NCBI RefSeq assembly: GCF_965208895.1 | Contig: NZ_OZ242363.1 | Coordinates: 1,550,001 to 1,614,000, forward strand | Length of the DNA: 64,000 bases | Reading direction: 5' to 3' | Origin: Poriferisodalis sp965208895 | GTDB taxonomy: Bacteria > Actinomycetota > Acidimicrobiia > Acidimicrobiales > Poriferisodalaceae | In this document: positions 42,021 to 50,885 of the stretch, piece by piece | How the letters are laid out: each line of letters opens with the position of its first letter | Numbering within the stretch: the stretch's first letter is position 1 | Position numbers and translations under genes: made by a program | The notes under the pieces: generated by a model | Told to the model about the DNA's origin: nothing | The model's input: only the letters and a program-made list of their open reading frames with translations | Database searches by the model: none

Positions 42021-43019
42021 ATGGATCGGGAAGCAACACTCCACGACGTGGCCGGCAAGGTTGGCGTTTCGCCGCGCACCGTGTCGCGCGTCGTCAACGA
42101 CGAGGGCGGCTATTCCGAGCAGACGCGCCGCAAGGTGATGGCGGCCGTCGATGAACTGCACTATCGGCCCAACATGGTCGCCCGGGCACTCATCACCAAG
42201 CGCAGCGGCACGGTCGGTCTCGTCGGGGGCGACATGACCGACCCGTTCTTCCCCGCCCTTGCCGAAGGGATCCAGCAGCGCGCCCGTGGAGCCGGACAAA
42301 CCATGTTCTTCGCGAGTACTGGCAGCGACCCCGAGCGGCAGGCCGAGGTACTCAGGTCGTTCTGGGTGCGCGCCGTGGACGGTGTCATCGTCTTTCCCGC
42401 GCTCGACTCGATCGACCAACTCACCGACTACGGAGAGCGCGGGCTGCCGATCGTGGTCGTGGACGACTTCCTGGAGGCACCAAACGTCGCATGCGTGTCG
42501 TTCGATCTGGAGGGCGGAGGCGGGCTCGCTGCGACACACCTACTCGATCGTGGTTGCCAGCAAATGGGCGTCATCAGTGCCACGGTGTCCCCGCCCCGGC
42601 GACGTCATCGCGAGCGCGGCTTCCTGCGAACCTTGGCGGACACCCGCGGCGACCATCGGCCACCGGCCATGGCGCAGACAGATCCGACGGTGAAAGGGGG
42701 CGAAGCGGGTCTCGCGGAGTTGCTGGCCCAGATGCCAGACCTGGACGGTGTCTTTGCGTACAACGACCTCGTCGCCATCGGAGCCGTTCGAGCGGCTGTC
42801 GCAAGCGGTCGTCGAGTGCCCGAGGACATCGCCGTCGTGGGTTGCGATGACATTGAGATGAGCTCCTACGTGACGCCGGCTCTCACGACCATTCGACTCG
42901 ATCGCTCACGGCTCAGCGCAGAGGCCGTGGCTGCCCTCAGCGACCTGATCGGATCGCCGGGTGCGCAGAGGGAGACCGTGGTGCTGCCCGTCGAGTTGGT
43001 TGTCCGCGAGTCGGCGTGA
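42021..43019 (+). CDS. LacI-family transcriptional regulator
   Basis: A 332-residue repressor. The DNA-binding domain ATLHDVAGKVGVSPRTVSRV plus NDEGGYSEQTRRKV and the hinge HYRPNMVARAL are followed by a periplasmic-binding-like effector domain (VGLVGGDMTDPFFPALAEGI; AVVGCDDIEMSSYVTPALTT). It is divergent from the GH4 operon across the tandem operators and translationally coupled to galK (GTGA). It most likely senses the imported sugar or a galactose derivative. Confidence 0.92.
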   Translation: MDREATLHDVAGKVGVSPRTVSRVVNDEGGYSEQTRRKVMAAVDELHYRPNMVARALITKRSGTVGLVGGDMTDPFFPALAEGIQQRARGAGQTMFFASTGSDPERQAEVLRSFWVRAVDGVIVFPALDSIDQLTDYGERGLPIVVVDDFLEAPNVACVSFDLEGGGGLAATHLLDRGCQQMGVISATVSPPRRRHRERGFLRTLADTRGDHRPPAMAQTDPTVKGGEAGLAELLAQMPDLDGVFAYNDLVAIGAVRAAVASGRRVPEDIAVVGCDDIEMSSYVTPALTTIRLDRSRLSAEAVAALSDLIGSPGAQRETVVLPVELVVRESA

Positions 43020-44182
43020 CCAATCGAACGCCGGCGGCTCAGCGCGCTATTGCGCTGCATCGCGAGAGCTGGGGCGAACCGGCTGTGGTGAGCAGGGCCC
43101 CCGGTCGAGTCAACCTGATCGGCGAGCACACCGACTACAACGACGGGTACGTACTTCCGATGGCGATCGAGTTCGACACGGTCGTCGCACTGAGTCCCGC
43201 TCGAAGCGGTCTCCGCAGCACAGTGATCTCGGAAATCTTCGGCACGGCAACACTGGACAGCAAATGCGAGTCGATCGATTCCACGCATTGGGCCTCGTAT
43301 GTCTTCGGCGTCAGCCACTTGCTGGATGGACACGGCATTTCAACCGGTTCATGGAACTGCTCGATAGCAACGGACGTCCCGATCGGGGCGAGCTTGTCGT
43401 CATCCGCGGCTCTGGAAGTCGCTCTGGCAAGAGCACTGCTGCGACTCGCAGGCGAGAGCTGGGAACCTGCGGAAACTGCCCAATTGTGTCAACGAGTCGA
43501 GAACGAAGTCGTCGGCATGCCCTGCGGAATCATGGATCCCCTGATCTCCGCCTGCGCAATCGCAGGCCACGCTTCGTTGATCGATTGCCGATTGCTCGAT
43601 GTCCGGCCTCGGCGGCTTCCAGACGGAACTGTGATGGCAATTCTCGACACGACGACTCGGCGAGAGCTGGTCGACTCGGCCTACGCCGACCGTCGTTCCG
43701 CCTGCGCTCGGGCAGCGAACTGGATCGAAGTGCCCGCGCTGCGCGACGCGCAGCTCGATGAGATCGAGCGCTTGCCGGAGGAACTCGCAACCGAGCGACG
43801 GCGAGCGCGACACGTCGTTACTGAGAATGAGCGAACGCTCGAAGCTGCGCAAGCCATGGAAGAGAACGACGCTGAGGTCCTCGGGTCGCTGATGAACGCA
43901 AGTCACGTCAGCTTGCGAGACGACTACGAGGTCTCAGGACCTGAGCTCGATGCAATCGTGGAGATCGCACAGGCCAGTCCCGGATGCATCGGTGCCCGCA
44001 TGACGGGCGGGGGTTTTGCCGGATGCGCTGTGGCGCTGGTCACCGCCGCCGCCGCAGGTGCCTTCACCAACGCTGTCCGGGAGGGCTACCGGGCCACCTC
44101 AGGACTCGACGCGAGTGTCTGGCTGTCACGGCCAGCGGCAGGCGCCTCGATCATCGACCGAGCCGAATGGCATGTCGGGTGA
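43016..44182 (+). CDS. galK: Galactokinase
   Basis: Phosphorylates galactose at C1 in the Leloir pathway. The 388-residue product has the galactokinase signature GRVNLIGEHTDYNDGYVLPM, the GHMP ATP-binding motif PIGASLSSSAALEVALARAL and motif 3 GARMTGGGFAGCAVALV. It starts at GTG 43016, overlapping the lacI stop. The gene is noticeably less GC-rich than its neighbours. No galT is present in the window. Confidence 0.95.
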   Translation: MTNRTPAAQRAIALHRESWGEPAVVSRAPGRVNLIGEHTDYNDGYVLPMAIEFDTVVALSPARSGLRSTVISEIFGTATLDSKCESIDSTHWASYVFGVSHLLDGHGISTGSWNCSIATDVPIGASLSSSAALEVALARALLRLAGESWEPAETAQLCQRVENEVVGMPCGIMDPLISACAIAGHASLIDCRLLDVRPRRLPDGTVMAILDTTTRRELVDSAYADRRSACARAANWIEVPALRDAQLDEIERLPEELATERRRARHVVTENERTLEAAQAMEENDAEVLGSLMNASHVSLRDDYEVSGPELDAIVEIAQASPGCIGARMTGGGFAGCAVALVTAAAAGAFTNAVREGYRATSGLDASVWLSRPAAGASIIDRAEWHVG

Positions 44183-44192
44183 CACCAGCAGC

Positions 44193-45152
44193 TCAACCCT
44201 CGAACGCGGCCAGAGATGCCACGATCTCGTCAAGCGTCGAGCGCGACGGCTTCCAGTTCAGGGTGCGACGAGCCAATTCCGGTGAGGCGATCAGCTCGGC
44301 TGGATCACCGACGCGACGTGGCCCAAGTTCGTACCGAACTGTTCGTCCGAGGCCACGCTCGACTGCTGCGACTACCTCGAGCACTGAGTGGCCCGTTCCC
44401 CCACCCAGATTCAGCGCCGTGGTCGCACCGCCATCGCGAAGGTAGTCAAGCGCCAGCAGGTGCGCGTCAACGAGATCGCGGATGTGAATGTAATCCCGGA
44501 TGGCGGTGCCATCGGGCGTGGGATAGTCCGAACCGAACACGGTCAACGGCTCTTGATGCTCCGATGCTGCGCGCACGGCCAAGGGCACCAGGTGCGTCTC
44601 GGGATTGTGCCGCTCGGTCCGGTTCGACGTCGCACCAGCAGCGTTGAAGTATCGCAGCGACACCGATCGAAGGCCATCGCCGGTGTCATGCATGCGCAGC
44701 ATCTGCTCGACGAAGAGCTTTGTCCAGCCATAAGGACTCGTCGGCTGCAGCGGAGCGCTCTCGGTGATCGGCTGAGTCGACGCGTTTCCGTACACCGCGG
44801 CAGACGAGGAGAACACCACGAACTTGACGCCGCCGTCGATGAGCGCCCGGATCAGCCGTGCCGATTGAACGACGTTGTTCTCGATGTACGTACCCGGGTC
44901 CCGCACGGACTCTCCGACGGAGATCAACCCCGCAAGGTGGATGCACGATGTGATGCCATGACCACGCACGAGTCGGGAAATCGCCTCGCTGTCACCCACG
45001 CTGGCGGACTCGAAGATGACCCCAGGAGGCAGCACCGGCTGCGAGGATCGCGACAAGTTGTCAACAACCACAACGCGCTCACCGCGCTCTGTGAGTGCAT
45101 CGACCACGACTGAGCCGATGTAGCCCGCTCCGCCGGTCACGAGCACGGTCAT
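44193..45152 (-). CDS. galE: UDP-glucose 4-epimerase
   Basis: Interconverts UDP-galactose and UDP-glucose with bound NAD. The 319-residue SDR-extended protein shows the dinucleotide motif TGGAGYIGSVVVDAL, the catalytic SSAAVYG strand and Tyr-Lys in SPYGWTKLFVEQML. It is followed by SLRYFNAAGA and GDPAELIASPELARRTLNWK, all GalE hallmarks. ATG 45152 begins the Rossmann strand. It converges with galK (10 bp apart). Confidence 0.93.
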   Translation of the reverse strand: MTVLVTGGAGYIGSVVVDALTERGERVVVVDNLSRSSQPVLPPGVIFESASVGDSEAISRLVRGHGITSCIHLAGLISVGESVRDPGTYIENNVVQSARLIRALIDGGVKFVVFSSSAAVYGNASTQPITESAPLQPTSPYGWTKLFVEQMLRMHDTGDGLRSVSLRYFNAAGATSNRTERHNPETHLVPLAVRAASEHQEPLTVFGSDYPTPDGTAIRDYIHIRDLVDAHLLALDYLRDGGATTALNLGGGTGHSVLEVVAAVERGLGRTVRYELGPRRVGDPAELIASPELARRTLNWKPSRSTLDEIVASLAAFEG

Positions 45153-45192
45153 AGGGATCTCGTCACCGGGTCCTCGGTCACTGTGCGCCGGC

Positions 45193-46230
45193 TCAGCTCG
45201 TGCCGAGCGAGAGCAGGTTCTCGACGGGCTGGTAGAGCTCTTCGAGATAGGCCGTGTCGTCGGCGCTGAGCTCGATCGTGGTTGCCTCGACGAGCTGGTC
45301 GAGCTGGCTGATCTTGGACACACCGACGACGGGGGCAGTGATCTCGGGCTTGTTCGCCAGCCACGCCAAGGCGATCTGGGCGGGGCGCACATCGAGCCGT
45401 TCGGCCACTTCGGACACCCGCTCGGCGATGTCGAAGTCGCGCTCGCCCCGGTAGAGGCTCTCGGTGCGGGAGCGGTCCTGGCCTTTCGAGCGGTCGGTCG
45501 TGCCAGCGTCGAGGCTGCCCCGGTAGGAACCGGTGAGAATGCCGCGCGCCAGAGGCGACCACGGGGTGAGCGCCACCCCGGTGCTAGCGCAGTAGGGGTT
45601 CATCTCACGCTCTTCCTCGCGGTAGATGAGGTTGTAGTGGTTCTGCATCGAGACGAACTTCGTCCAGCCGCGCATCTCGGCAGTCATCTGCAGCTCGACG
45701 AACTGCCAGGCGAACATCGACGAGCCGCCCAGGTACAACGCCTTGCCGGCCTTGACCACGTCGTGCAACGCCTCCATCGACTCGGCGATCGGTGTCGCGA
45801 CGCTGCCGGGGATGCCGTGGGGATGGCGGTGGATGATCAGCTGGTCTACGTAATCGACGCCGAGGCGCCGCAGCGAGTTGTCGATGCCCTCGATGATGTG
45901 TTTGCGGTTCAGGCCGCCCTCGTTGGGGTTGCGGCCCATCGGCATCGAAATCTTGGTGGTGAGTACATACTGCTCACGCGGCAGCAATTCCCTCAGCAGT
46001 TGCCCCACGACCTCCTCGGAGGCGCCGACGCCGTAGATGTCAGCGCAGTCGAAGTAGTACAGCCCCCGCTCGATGGCGGCCTCGAAGATCGGGCGGGCTT
46101 CGTCGACGCCGAGCGTCCAGTCGCCCTGGTGGCCCCGGCCGGGGATCCCGAAATTCATGGTTCCCAAGCAGAGCTCGGAGACCTGGAGACCGCAGTTCGA
46201 ACCGAGCTGGGTGGATTTCAGTCGCGACAT
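45193..46230 (-). CDS. Aldo/keto reductase
   Basis: A 345-residue NADPH-dependent AKR barrel. The catalytic tetrad is visible: Asp and Tyr in YFDCADIYGVGASEE, Lys in YVLTTKISMPMG and His in LIIHRHPHG. The cofactor-binding C-terminal region is APVVGVSKISQLDQLVEA. ATG 46230 is the family start; the frame is open far upstream through repeat A by composition only. It precedes galE on the same strand by 40 bp. Confidence 0.9.
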   Translation of the reverse strand: MSRLKSTQLGSNCGLQVSELCLGTMNFGIPGRGHQGDWTLGVDEARPIFEAAIERGLYYFDCADIYGVGASEEVVGQLLRELLPREQYVLTTKISMPMGRNPNEGGLNRKHIIEGIDNSLRRLGVDYVDQLIIHRHPHGIPGSVATPIAESMEALHDVVKAGKALYLGGSSMFAWQFVELQMTAEMRGWTKFVSMQNHYNLIYREEEREMNPYCASTGVALTPWSPLARGILTGSYRGSLDAGTTDRSKGQDRSRTESLYRGERDFDIAERVSEVAERLDVRPAQIALAWLANKPEITAPVVGVSKISQLDQLVEATTIELSADDTAYLEELYQPVENLLSLGTS

Positions 46231-46351
46231 GGCCCCGAAACGTATTCGACGGCGGCCCTCACCCGTCGGTTTGCCCCGCCGGCAATCGGGAATGGGGGCT
46301 ACGCGAGATCCGACAGTCCGCCGACAGGCGAGCCGTTGCGTCGGTAGACCT

Positions 46352-46419
46352 CTTGTTTCCCGCTCTTGTTCGCTTCGCTCACGGGCCGCTCGGGCCACGG
46401 CTTCGCCTATCGGCTCAGC
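46352..46419 (-). repeat. Dispersed GC-rich repeat, copy A
   Basis: On the minus strand it runs from GCTGAG (46419) through GGCGAAGCCGTGGCCCGAGC and GGCCCGTGAGCGAAGCG to GAGCGGGAAACAAG. It shares its core with copies C and D. The desaturase stop codon (TAG) lies within it. Confidence 0.8.
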
Positions 46420-47417
46420 CTCTGCGGCGAACCGGCGGCAAGGGAGCGCCAGAGGGCCCGGTAGGTCGGCCACGATGCTGCGGCGGGCAGGTAGCCGTCC
46501 TCTTCCAGTGCGCGCTGCAAGCGCGGCAGGTTCCGGGCCGGCACGCCCGAGTCGACGTGATGGGCCAGGTGATAACCGACGTGGTACGGCACGAACAGCA
46601 CCCGCGCCAGCCAGCTCTGGCGGATGTGGTGCGTGGTATTGCGGCGATCGGACGTCCGGGTCATGCCGCCGTGCTCTGCGACGGCTCGCAGGCGGTTGAT
46701 GAACTGGTACCAGGTGAACCACGGCAGCACCCACAGCAACAGGTACAGCCATGGGTGGCCGGCCAGCCAGAACAGCCCGAACACGATCGCCTGCCCGGCG
46801 AAAAACCGCAGGCTGAGCGGCACGTACTTCAGCTTCACGAGCCCGGTGAAACGGGGCTTGGTGATGCGCCACGCCGACACGCCCACGAGGTCGCGCAACA
46901 GCTTCCGCCGCAGCGACCGTGCAGATATCGGGTAGAAGGAATACAGCAGGAAGTCGGGCTCTTTGGGTCCGAATTCGTCACGATGATGGTTGGCGTGGCC
47001 CCGCCGGTAGAAGTGCGAGCCGGTGCCCATCGGCAGCCAGCCCAACAGGTTGATGCCGATGCGGTCATTCAGCCAGCGGTGAGAGAACAACAACCGGTGG
47101 GCCGCTTCGTGATGAAGGATGAACCATCGCAGCTGCAGCGTTCCGATCACGGGCACCGCCGCGACCACCGCGAGCGGGTGTCCGATGGCGATCACCGCGG
47201 CGACGACTGCCACCGGCGCCGCCAGCGTCGCGATGACCTCGAGTGCGTTGATCACATTCGGGACTCGGCGCAGCTCTGCTCGAAACGCGGGCTTGGGACG
47301 GCCGTCGGGGCGCAGCCTTTCCGAGCCCTCGAACCGGGGCAGATCGGGGCGCGTCATGCCGCCGGTCATCTTCGCCACAAGCTCGTCGTGGGTCGGCGGC
47401 GCGTCGGTCACGCTCAC
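46407..47417 (-). CDS. Membrane fatty acid desaturase
   Basis: A 336-residue di-iron membrane desaturase. The three histidine boxes are FILHHEAAHRLLF, RRGHANHHRDEFG and GYHLAHHVDSGVP, with hydrophobic segments at ~58-100 and ~185-225. The substrate is probably an acyl lipid. The stop codon lies in dispersed repeat A, so the last residues (SPQRLSR) may be repeat-derived. It is divergent from the SDR gene, with 184 bp between. Confidence 0.9.
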   Translation of the reverse strand: MSVTDAPPTHDELVAKMTGGMTRPDLPRFEGSERLRPDGRPKPAFRAELRRVPNVINALEVIATLAAPVAVVAAVIAIGHPLAVVAAVPVIGTLQLRWFILHHEAAHRLLFSHRWLNDRIGINLLGWLPMGTGSHFYRRGHANHHRDEFGPKEPDFLLYSFYPISARSLRRKLLRDLVGVSAWRITKPRFTGLVKLKYVPLSLRFFAGQAIVFGLFWLAGHPWLYLLLWVLPWFTWYQFINRLRAVAEHGGMTRTSDRRNTTHHIRQSWLARVLFVPYHVGYHLAHHVDSGVPARNLPRLQRALEEDGYLPAAASWPTYRALWRSLAAGSPQRLSR

Positions 47418-47601
47418 GCTTTGATGCTACGGCGCTCGGACAGCACGGCAGAGTCGTCACGGCACTGGGCTGGTCCAGACCGAGTCCGCAGACTTGCCGA
47501 CTCGCTTGGGCTGGCCGGGGGAGCCGGTCGTTAGCTACGGTTCCGGGCGACCACCGAGTGGCTGGATCCGTTCACAGCCGGCTGAGACAGGGGAATCGAC
47601 G

Positions 47602-48345
47602 ATGGATTTGGGAATTTCAGGACGTACCGCGGCCGTGGCCGCGGGCTCAGCAGGATTGGGGCTCGGGTCGGCCAAGGCGCTCGCGGCCGAAGGCGTGCGC
47701 GTGGCCATCTGCGGCCGGGACTCTGAGCGCCTGGCCGCGGCGGCTGCGCAGATCGATGGCGACGTGCTCTCGATCACCGCCGATCTGGGCAATCCCAACG
47801 AGGGTCGCAGCTTCGTGGAGCAGGCCATTGCTGGGCTCGGCTCCGTCGACATCTTGGTGACGAACGCAGGCGGTCCGCCGCCGGGCATGTTCGACACCAC
47901 CGAGATGGATGCCTACCAGGTGGCATTCGACATGAACTGCAAAGCCATGATCGAGATGTGCCGGGTGGCCATCCCACCAATGCGTGAGCGCGGCTGGGGG
48001 CGGGTGTGCGCCATCACCAGCGTCGGCGTGAAGCAGCCGATCCCGTTCCTGCTCGCCAGCTCGGTCGCACGGGCCGGCTTGACCAGTTTCCTCAAGCTCA
48101 CCGCCCGAGAAGTGGCAGCCGACGGAGTGACGGTGAACTCAGCTCAGCCCGGTACGCATTGGACCGACCGGGTGTCAAAGATGATGGACCAAGAACAGGC
48201 CGGTCAGAGCAACCCGATGGGCGTCTGCGGCGACTCCGATGACTTCGGCGCCGCGGTGGCGTTCCTGTGCAGCGAGCAAGCCAAATTCGTCACCGGCACA
48301 GGCCTGCTCATCGACGGCGGCCAGGCCACCGGCCTCCTGGACTGA
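47602..48345 (+). CDS. SDR-family protein with non-canonical active site
   Basis: A 247-residue Rossmann SDR similar to FabG-like 3-oxoacyl reductases. It has AAGSAGLGLGSAKALAAEGV, VTNAGGPPPGMF and the C-terminal VTGTGLLIDGGQA. The catalytic Ser is present in ITSVGVKQPI, but the position of Tyr-x-x-x-Lys reads Ser-Ser-Val-Ala-Arg (FLLASSVARAGL). This matches a recognised SDR branch that lacks the tyrosine. The start ATG 47602 has GGGGAA upstream. It may be a binding or non-reductase protein. Confidence 0.88.
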   Translation: MDLGISGRTAAVAAGSAGLGLGSAKALAAEGVRVAICGRDSERLAAAAAQIDGDVLSITADLGNPNEGRSFVEQAIAGLGSVDILVTNAGGPPPGMFDTTEMDAYQVAFDMNCKAMIEMCRVAIPPMRERGWGRVCAITSVGVKQPIPFLLASSVARAGLTSFLKLTAREVAADGVTVNSAQPGTHWTDRVSKMMDQEQAGQSNPMGVCGDSDDFGAAVAFLCSEQAKFVTGTGLLIDGGQATGLLD

Positions 48346-48360
48346 TCGCGGAAGTCTCGG

Positions 48361-49188
48361 CTAGGAGACTCCGGCGGCTTCGAGTGCTCGGCGGGTGAGT
48401 ACCCGGGCGAGGTGGTTGCGGTAGTCCGGCGTGGCGTTCAGGTCGGTGGGGGCTTCAGTGCCTTCAGCCGCCTGCTCGGCAGCATCGGCGGCCGACGCTC
48501 CCCCGGCCAGTGCGGCTTCGACCGCACCCGCGCGCAGCGGCGTGGAGCCCATGTTCACGAGCGCGACATTGGTCCCACCGTTCACCTTCACTGCGGCGAC
48601 GCCCACGATCGCCCAGTCCTGGGCCCGTCGGTTGAACTTCTGATAGTTCCAGCCGTCCCCCGGCGCCTTGGGCACCCGGATCTCGGTGAGCATCTCGTCG
48701 TCGGCCAAGGCCGATTCGAAGTAGCCGGTGAAGAAGTCTCCAGCGGAGATCTCACGGCTGCCGTTCGGGCCCTGCGCGACGAGCGTGCCGCCCAGCGCCA
48801 GCACGGCCGCCGGCAGATCCGAAGCCGGATCGGAGTGCGCCAGCGAGCCGCCGATGGTGCCACGGTGGCGGACCTGCGGGTCGCCGACCTCGCCGGCCAC
48901 GTGTCCCAGCAACGGGCACTCGGCGGCCAGCAGGTTGCTGGTCTCCAGCGCCCGGTGGCGTGTCAGCGCACCGATGGCGATGTGATCGCCGCCGTCGTTG
49001 ATGTAGCTGAGATCGGTGACGCGGCCGATGTCCACAACCACGCTGGGTACCGCCAGGCGCAGCTTCATCATCGGCAGCAGCGAATGGCCGCCCGCCAGCA
49101 GCTTGGCCTCGTCGCCATGCTCGCCGAGCAGCGCTATCGCCTCTTGCGCGGAGCCAGCTCGTGCGTAGTCGAATGCTGCAGGAATCAT
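48361..49188 (-). CDS. coxM: CO-dehydrogenase-type FAD subunit (CoxM)
   Basis: A 275-residue FAD subunit of the xanthine dehydrogenase/CO dehydrogenase family. The FAD pyrophosphate motif is LLAGGHSLLPMMKLRLAVPS, and the second flavin motif is RHRGTIGGSLAHSDPASDLP. It passes electrons from the [2Fe-2S] subunit to the acceptor. It is preceded on the same strand by coxS (13 bp). The molybdenum subunit coxL, normally adjacent, is absent: the next gene downstream is a convergent SDR. Confidence 0.92.
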   Translation of the reverse strand: MIPAAFDYARAGSAQEAIALLGEHGDEAKLLAGGHSLLPMMKLRLAVPSVVVDIGRVTDLSYINDGGDHIAIGALTRHRALETSNLLAAECPLLGHVAGEVGDPQVRHRGTIGGSLAHSDPASDLPAAVLALGGTLVAQGPNGSREISAGDFFTGYFESALADDEMLTEIRVPKAPGDGWNYQKFNRRAQDWAIVGVAAVKVNGGTNVALVNMGSTPLRAGAVEAALAGGASAADAAEQAAEGTEAPTDLNATPDYRNHLARVLTRRALEAAGVS

Positions 49189-49201
49189 TGCTGTACCCCC
49201 C

Positions 49202-49672
49202 TCAGTCCGATGTCTCGCCGGCGGCGCATGCCAGCACCGACTTGACGATGTTGTGGTACCCCGTGCAGCGGCACAGGTTCCCCTCCAGACCCAAGCGCAC
49301 CTCGCGCTCGGACGGGTCGGGGTTCTCCTCGAGCAGCGATACCGCCGCCATGACCATGCCGGGAGTGCAGTAGCCGCACTGCAGCCCGTGGTTCTGGCGG
49401 AAGGACTCTTGCATCGGGTGCAGTTCGTCGTGCGACGGGGCCAAGCCCTCGATCGTCAAGATGTCCTCGCCATCGGCCTGCGCCGCCAGCATCGTGCACG
49501 ACTTCACCGATTCGCCGTTCACGTGCACCGTGCAAGCTCCGCATGAGGACGTGTCGCAGCCCACGTTGGTGCCGGTCAGCCGCAAGTCGTCCCGCAGCCA
49601 GTACACGAGCAACGTGCGCGGTTCGACGTCGCCGCTGCGAGTCTCGCCGTTCACAGTGACGCTGATCTCCAC
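49202..49672 (-). CDS. coxS: CO-dehydrogenase-type [2Fe-2S] subunit (CoxS)
   Basis: A 156-residue iron-sulfur subunit with two clusters. The plant-type cluster is GCDTSSCGACTVHVNGES plus a later Cys; the second, four-helix cluster is LQCGYCTPGMVMAAVSLL with EGNLCRCTGYHNIVKSV. GTG 49672 is chosen because GAGGGG is six bases upstream. It is the first gene of the coxS-coxM unit and divergent from the TetR gene. Confidence 0.93.
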   Translation of the reverse strand: MEISVTVNGETRSGDVEPRTLLVYWLRDDLRLTGTNVGCDTSSCGACTVHVNGESVKSCTMLAAQADGEDILTIEGLAPSHDELHPMQESFRQNHGLQCGYCTPGMVMAAVSLLEENPDPSEREVRLGLEGNLCRCTGYHNIVKSVLACAAGETSD

Positions 49673-49864
49673 AATGACCCCTCTTCTCGCCGGCCACGAG
49701 GCCAAGCGAATTCTTCGTCAATACCGAGTGAATGTCTACACGGTCCGCGGGCGGTGACAGTCTGCACGGCCCCCGGACGCTGGCGCGCACCATCATGCAA
49801 CATCCAAGGACCACGCGCAGACACGGGGACCAGCGGTTCCCGAGTGCAGCAGTAGGTTGACGGC

Positions 49865-50452
49865 GTGACCGGCGAACGCGGCGCAGCGAGTGCTGACAGC
49901 ACGCCTGAAGACGCGGGCGAACCGGTGCTGCGGGACACGCGTCGCTCGCTCCTGCTGCTCGCGCGTGACCTGTTCGCCCGACAGGGCTACCGCGGCACAT
50001 CGATCCGGCAGCTCACCTCGAGACTCGACCTGACGCCGGCTGCGCTCTACTACCACTTCACCGGCAAGCAACAGGTGCTCGCTGAGATCTTGGCCCCGAT
50101 GGAACGCGACGGCGAGACCATCATCGCCGAGATGGAGGACCTCGAGCGAACGCCACAGGCCATGCGCGAGGTGCTCGACCGCTATTTCGATCTGCTCGCC
50201 CACGACATCGTGGCCTTCCGTCTTGTGACCAAGGATCTCGATGTTCAGCGAAGCGCGGTCGGTCAGCGTCTGCGAGCCCAAGCCGCGGTCCTCTTTGCGT
50301 GGCTCACCGGGTCATCCCCCGACGTCGCCGATCGCATACGTGCTGCAGCCGCCGTGGGCACGATTCGTCTCTCGCTTGAGCAGAGCGGCGTGGACCTCGA
50401 TGTGCATCGCGATGCGATCATCGGACGCGCCCTGCGCATCATGACCGACTAG
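49865..50452 (+). CDS. TetR-family regulator
   Basis: A 195-residue regulator. The N-terminal helix-turn-helix is ARDLFARQGYRGTSIRQLTS followed by LDLTPAALYYHFTGKQQVL. The rest is an all-helical ligand domain. It is divergent from coxS-coxM across 192 bp, in which two imperfect copies of a GTCTRCACGG-type sequence (about 49734 and 49759) could be its operator. The effector is unknown. Confidence 0.9.
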   Translation: MTGERGAASADSTPEDAGEPVLRDTRRSLLLLARDLFARQGYRGTSIRQLTSRLDLTPAALYYHFTGKQQVLAEILAPMERDGETIIAEMEDLERTPQAMREVLDRYFDLLAHDIVAFRLVTKDLDVQRSAVGQRLRAQAAVLFAWLTGSSPDVADRIRAAAAVGTIRLSLEQSGVDLDVHRDAIIGRALRIMTD

Positions 50453-50468
50453 GGGCTGAGCCGATCGG

Positions 50469-50885
50469 TCAGCGGTCGCCGTTGCCGAGCAGATGGGCTA
50501 CGCCGGGCAGCGGCCACGCCGGCGGCAGCGTGACGACCTCGGCGGGATTCACGTTCAGGCGGTACAGGGTGTCGCCCTCGCGCACGAGCGAGAGTTGCTC
50601 ACGCGCAATCCGCTCCACGACCACCGGGTCTTGGGCGTCCGCGACCTGAGTGGCCAGGTGCGCCGTCTGCGCCTGCAGCCGTTCGAGCGTGTCGGCGGCA
50701 TGGTCGATGTTGCGCCGCTGCGAGTTCAGCGACTGCCAAGGAAACAGCAGCACCGCGAGCAGGCCGACAGCGCTCACCACGATCACCAAGCCGACGAGCA
50801 TCGCCATGACCCGGGGCCGCCCCTCCCGGCGGCGGGAGCGCGTCGGCGCGCTGGCGGGCGCCTCGTTCACGGACGCTGGGCTCAC
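50469..50885 (-). CDS. Septum formation initiator FtsB/DivIC
   Basis: A ~138-residue single-pass membrane protein. A basic N-terminus and one helix (VMAMLVGLVIVVSAVGLLAV) are followed by a coiled coil (SQRRNIDHAADTLERLQAQT) and the DivIC-type ending VERIAREQLSLVREGDTLYR. It acts in divisome assembly with FtsL and FtsQ. The start is GTG 50885 or GTG 50870, inside or after a 29-bp repeat that separates it from eno. It is in the same reading frame as eno, separated only by the eno stop codon and a few codons. Confidence 0.88.
   Translation of the reverse strand: MSPASVNEAPASAPTRSRRREGRPRVMAMLVGLVIVVSAVGLLAVLLFPWQSLNSQRRNIDHAADTLERLQAQTAHLATQVADAQDPVVVERIAREQLSLVREGDTLYRLNVNPAEVVTLPPAWPLPGVAHLLGNGDR

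Noticed and set aside
45193..46230. Aldo/keto reductase as part of the galactose pathway
   Set aside because: It is adjacent to galE, but nothing in the sequence indicates a sugar substrate; the link was left out of the call.
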